NCBI GenBank assembly: GCA_945877235.1
Contig: CAMCRF010000006.1
Coordinates: forward strand, 1 to 64,000
Reading direction: 5' to 3'
Length of the DNA stretch: 64,000 nucleotides
DNA from: Bordetella parapertussis
GTDB lineage: Bacteria > Pseudomonadota > Gammaproteobacteria > Burkholderiales > Burkholderiaceae_A
Shown here: positions 60,931-64,000 of the stretch, piece after piece
Numbering within the stretch: the first letter of the stretch is position 1
Layout: every line of letters starts with the position of its first letter
The notes under the pieces: model-generated
Told to the model about the DNA's origin: nothing
Databases searched by the model: none
What the model saw: the letters and a program-made list of their open reading frames with translations, nothing else
Made by a program: the position numbers and the translations under genes

Positions 60931-61848
60931 ATGACGACCAACGGCTCACTTCTCACTGACGCGGAGATTGAGCACTTAATGGTGTTGGCGCGCCTGAGTG
61001 TTCGATCTGCAGAGCGCTCCGAGGTGCATGGGCACCGTGCAGGGGATTGGCCGGGCACTCGGTTGGGGCAGGGGCTCGACTTCGAGGAGTCTCGACCTTA
61101 CTCCCCCTCCGATGCCGTCAAAGACATGGATTGGAGGAGCACTGCGCGGCTGGGTCATGCTTACGTCAAAACCTATCGAGAGGAGCGCCAACCGATGGGC
61201 GTGCTTGTGGTCGATCGAGGCGGCACCATGCGCTTTGGCAGCCGTACGCGTCTCAAGGTTGCGCAGGCTGCCCGCGCAGCAATTTGGCTGGGTACCCAGA
61301 TTTTGGCTCAAGGCGCAGCGGTCAGCCTGGTGCTGTGGGATGAGCAAGACGACTGGATGGGCCCCTTTCATGGCGACGACCAATGGCTGCGTGCAGTCGA
61401 GCGTTTGACGACTGCCGCACCGCCAGTTGAAGAGCCCTGGTCTGGGTCGGTACGCGATGAGCAGAGGTATGTTCAGCGGTTGCAAAGGCTCGCCGAGGAG
61501 GTGCCCGCGGGTGCCCGTGTATTCCTACTCTCAGACTTTCTCTGGGTTACGGAGGCGCATCTGCACGCGGCAGCTTCGCTCTCTCACGGTCGCAGGGTAT
61601 TCGCACTCCACATCAGCGACCCACTCGAGCGCGAATTTGAACTCCCCGGCCTGGTGAGTTTGGTGGGATCTCGACCGAGTGAGACCTATTGGATCCGTGG
61701 TGACGCCAGCCAGTGGCGGCGAGATTACGCCCGTGTGGTGAGGCAGACTGTGGCGCGGCAGCATCAAAGCCTCACAGATGCCGGCATGGGTGTGCATATG
61801 CTCTGCTCAACCCATGAGGACCTCTCTGAGTTGGATGGAGCGTCATGA
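60931..61848 (+). CDS. DUF58 domain protein
   Basis: A 305-residue protein with the DUF58 core 'DFEESRPYSPSDAVKDMDWRSTARLGHAYVKTYREERQ' followed by a VWA-like strand 'PMGVLVVDRGGTMRFGSR'. Functional partner of MoxR; its exact action is unknown. It overlaps the next gene by 4 bases (ATGA). Confidence 0.9.
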   Translation: MTTNGSLLTDAEIEHLMVLARLSVRSAERSEVHGHRAGDWPGTRLGQGLDFEESRPYSPSDAVKDMDWRSTARLGHAYVKTYREERQPMGVLVVDRGGTMRFGSRTRLKVAQAARAAIWLGTQILAQGAAVSLVLWDEQDDWMGPFHGDDQWLRAVERLTTAAPPVEEPWSGSVRDEQRYVQRLQRLAEEVPAGARVFLLSDFLWVTEAHLHAAASLSHGRRVFALHISDPLEREFELPGLVSLVGSRPSETYWIRGDASQWRRDYARVVRQTVARQHQSLTDAGMGVHMLCSTHEDLSELDGAS

Positions 61849-64000
61849 TGGTGTGGAGTTCGCCGGAGTTTTTACTTGGACTTCTTGCTTTGGCGCCATT
61901 CTGGGGTTGGGTGTGGTTTAAACGGCAGCACATGTTTACAGCCCGGGAGCGACTAAGGCTGCCCACGCTGCATCTGCTTGATTCTCATCTGACGTCTGCA
62001 TTCCCATTAAAGCTATGGATCAGCATCATTCTGCGAGGTCTTGCAGCTACGCTGCTGATATTGGCCGCAACAGACTTGTCTCTGTTGGGTCGACAGATGC
62101 CAGGTGGACAGCAGGGCCGGCCCGTGATGTTGCTGCTCGACAGTTCACTGACCATGACACTTGAGGATCTGGACCCCAGCGCCCGTGTGACACGCATGGA
62201 GGCCACACAAGCATTTCTGCGTGATTGGATCGAGGCAAGACCACAGAACGCATTTGGCCTCATCACCTTTGGGTCGTCGGCAGCTGTCATGCTCGAGCCC
62301 ACCACGGATCAAACTCTGGTGCGCTCGGAACTCTCCAGGATTCAGATTGGCACGCTGGGCGACAACACCGCCTTGGGAGACGCCCTTGGGCTCGCTTTGC
62401 AGGCGCTTGCGCGCGTGCCCAATGCACAACAGCAGCCGGCCGTCGTGGTGGTCTCAGACGGCGAGCAAAGCAATAGCGGCAGCCTCTCGCCTTTGGAGGC
62501 CGTCGCTGCTGCACGCAAACAGGGCATTGCTATTCATGGAATTCAGTTTGGCTCACCGGCTGGAAGGCCAATTGATCAGCCCTCGCTCGATGAGATTTCA
62601 GCCTTGACGGGTGGTCAGTATTGGCAGGTGAGTCGGGCCACGGATCTGAAACAGGTCCTCTCAGATCTCGATGGGCTCACGCCGCTGATGGATCTTCCGC
62701 CACAGAGAGCGCCTAGTGTCTGGCTATCGCCTTGGCTGGTCTTTGCGTCAGGGCTCATATCCGCTCTGTCATTTTTATTGCAGCGGAATCGGACCCTAGA
62801 CCTTATCGATCCCAAGCTCCGAGCGTGGTCATTGGTTCGATCAGATGGCAGGCCCCGCTGGCGCCATGGTGTAACGGTGGGTCTTTGGATCGCGGCAGGC
62901 CTGCTCGGACTGGTGCTCGTCTACCTGATGGAGCACGAGTTGCCGCAACAGTCCGATCTTGGTTCAAGACCGGTTGTCGCAGTGCTCGACCTCTTTGAAC
63001 CCAGTGTTGCCAAGCGCCAGGCGCACCGTCTTGCCTTGTTGCAGTTCGCCAAGGACAACCCGGAGGCAGGCATTGCAGTTGTCGTTGCCGCCAATAGCCC
63101 CGGGCTTGCGCTGCCACTTGCACAAGACCGTCGTGCACTCGAGCGCATGCTCAGTCAACTCACGACCCATCGTGAGGCGTTGGTCGAGCGTGTGATGGGA
63201 GAGGGGATGGATCCAACTCAGGGGCGAAGGCTGGCAATTGCTCGCGCTCAGCGTTATGCATCCCTGTTGGGAGATGGCCTCGTGCTTGAGGTCAATACCG
63301 AGATGCTCGCGAATGCACTGGCAGATCAGCCGGGCCGTCGCGACTCTGAGGTCAATGAGCAGCGTGCCGACTCCTGGCAGTGGGTTGCATGCGGCTTGGC
63401 GCTTCTCGTGTTGCTCGCCTCTGTTCCGACCTCTCTCGGGTCGCTTGTCATCGGACTCGTCTTGACGAGCCTGATAATGTCAGGCGGTCTTCAGGCTGCT
63501 GAGCTCACCAAACCGATGCCACGTCCATTGCAAGCATCGGATCGAGTCCCAGTCGAGCAGGCATTTGATCAGGGGCTCGCGCGCTTGGCCAGTCAGTCGC
63601 ATGCCTCGGCCGTTGTGTCGTTTGAGCGTGTGTTGACCCTTGCGTCTCCTGCCTTCAGTCAGGCGGCCTTGTTTAATCTAGCCCTTGCTTGGAGTCATCA
63701 GCAGCGCTGGGACGTTGCGCAAGCCGCCTGGGAGAACTATTTACGTCATAACCCGCAGGACACGGCCGCGCAACAGAACCTTAACTATGTTCTAGGGCGC
63801 CGCGCTGCTGCCCGGGCCGCAGCGGGAGCTCAGACCGACCTTCGGGGACGTCGAGGTACTGCAGCAATGGGGCGGGTCCAGATCGATGGATACGGAGCAA
63901 CCGAGGCGGAACTCAATCGTGAAGACCCTGTGACCCAGCCTCAAGCACAAAGTGCCAGCGCTCGTTTGCCGGACCGAGCGGTTACCGCGCAGCCCTCGAG
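61845..64000 (+). CDS. fused VWA-VWA-like-TPR protein (BatA/BatB/BatC-like), 3' truncated by window edge
   Basis: The frame is open from ATG 61845 to the last base, 718 codons. Order seen: two N-terminal membrane helices ('LLGLLALAPFWGWVWF', 'IILRGLAATLLILAATDL'), a VWA domain with MIDAS D99-S101-T103 ('LLLDSSLTM') and 'VVSDGEQS' (D205), helices at ~303 and ~346, a second VWA-like part ('PVVAVLDLFEPSVAKRQ', D382) without the MIDAS serines, helices at ~516-550, then a TPR-like region ('ALFNLALAWSHQQRWDVAQAAWENYLRHNP'). In other genomes these parts are separate Bat proteins. Membrane-bound; probably acts with MoxR and DUF58. The C-terminus is unseen. Confidence 0.85.
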   Translation, partial: MMVWSSPEFLLGLLALAPFWGWVWFKRQHMFTARERLRLPTLHLLDSHLTSAFPLKLWISIILRGLAATLLILAATDLSLLGRQMPGGQQGRPVMLLLDSSLTMTLEDLDPSARVTRMEATQAFLRDWIEARPQNAFGLITFGSSAAVMLEPTTDQTLVRSELSRIQIGTLGDNTALGDALGLALQALARVPNAQQQPAVVVVSDGEQSNSGSLSPLEAVAAARKQGIAIHGIQFGSPAGRPIDQPSLDEISALTGGQYWQVSRATDLKQVLSDLDGLTPLMDLPPQRAPSVWLSPWLVFASGLISALSFLLQRNRTLDLIDPKLRAWSLVRSDGRPRWRHGVTVGLWIAAGLLGLVLVYLMEHELPQQSDLGSRPVVAVLDLFEPSVAKRQAHRLALLQFAKDNPEAGIAVVVAANSPGLALPLAQDRRALERMLSQLTTHREALVERVMGEGMDPTQGRRLAIARAQRYASLLGDGLVLEVNTEMLANALADQPGRRDSEVNEQRADSWQWVACGLALLVLLASVPTSLGSLVIGLVLTSLIMSGGLQAAELTKPMPRPLQASDRVPVEQAFDQGLARLASQSHASAVVSFERVLTLASPAFSQAALFNLALAWSHQQRWDVAQAAWENYLRHNPQDTAAQQNLNYVLGRRAAARAAAGAQTDLRGRRGTAAMGRVQIDGYGATEAELNREDPVTQPQAQSASARLPDRAVTAQPS

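Overview
The window looks like a chromosomal segment of a betaproteobacterium, most likely Burkholderiales. The evidence is the gene content and protein styles: a phasin, YggX, FNR/HemN, a TAXI-type TRAP transporter, class III CoA-transferases and a full carbon-phosphorus (C-P) lyase operon. The left 7 kb differs from the rest. It is visibly poorer in G+C, holds gene fragments and a CRISPR-Cas locus, and ends at a tRNA-His gene, so it reads as an accessory region next to conserved core genes. No taxonomic marker was searched, so the assignment is inference.

Layout. 1-1200: 3' end of a large RTX/Ig-like secreted protein. 1205-6751: a complete type II-C CRISPR-Cas module. It consists of a divergent tracrRNA with its own promoter and terminator, cas9, cas1, cas2, and an array of 11 repeats and 10 spacers. 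A 5' fragment of an alpha/beta hydrolase lies on one side and a 3' fragment of an HNH endonuclease on the other. 6877-7090: short direct repeats and tRNA-His(GTG). 7083-12196: ykgJ-like, rpiA, phoU, yggX, crcB, phasin, SbtA-like permease, YkuK-like RNase H fold protein. 12200-12300: a candidate small RNA. 12311-20614: phnCDEGHIJKLM, a C-P lyase operon with a strong intrinsic terminator after phnD. 20654-26229: PCuAC copper chaperone, ClC chloride/proton antiporter, ahpC-ahpF, Dps, TrxC (metal and oxidative stress). 26290-29603: a di-haem cytochrome c peroxidase gene broken by one in-frame stop, hemN and fnr, with FNR-type boxes. 29545-36958: flavoprotein, QueH, an exported methyltransferase, APC and MFS permeases, an outer-membrane protein and a nucleotide pyrophosphatase-like phosphodiesterase.

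36926-44160: TauE/SafE permease, a LacI-TonB receptor-sugar symporter cluster with a perfect 14-bp operator-like palindrome, and a PPi-type phosphofructokinase. 44268-48945: potassium genes (TrkH, a KdpE-like regulator, a KdpD-like kinase lacking the N-terminal KdpD domain, a Kv channel). 48972-52045: a Zrg-like (DUF2796/ABC/DUF3299) metal transport operon. 52107-59851: a carboxylate-sulfur metabolic region with a tartrate/malate dehydrogenase, a TAXI-TRAP transporter, two class III CoA-transferases and an acyl-CoA dehydrogenase homologue. That homologue lacks the usual catalytic glutamate and carries the Arg/Gln positions I associate with 3-sulfinopropionyl-CoA desulfinase. 59969-64000: moxR, DUF58 and a very long VWA-VWA-TPR fusion (Bat-like) running off the right edge.

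The most interesting items are the divergent tracrRNA and the repeat-internal promoters of the II-C locus, the predicted sulfinopropionate cluster, the nonsense-interrupted cytochrome c peroxidase, and the fused Bat protein.
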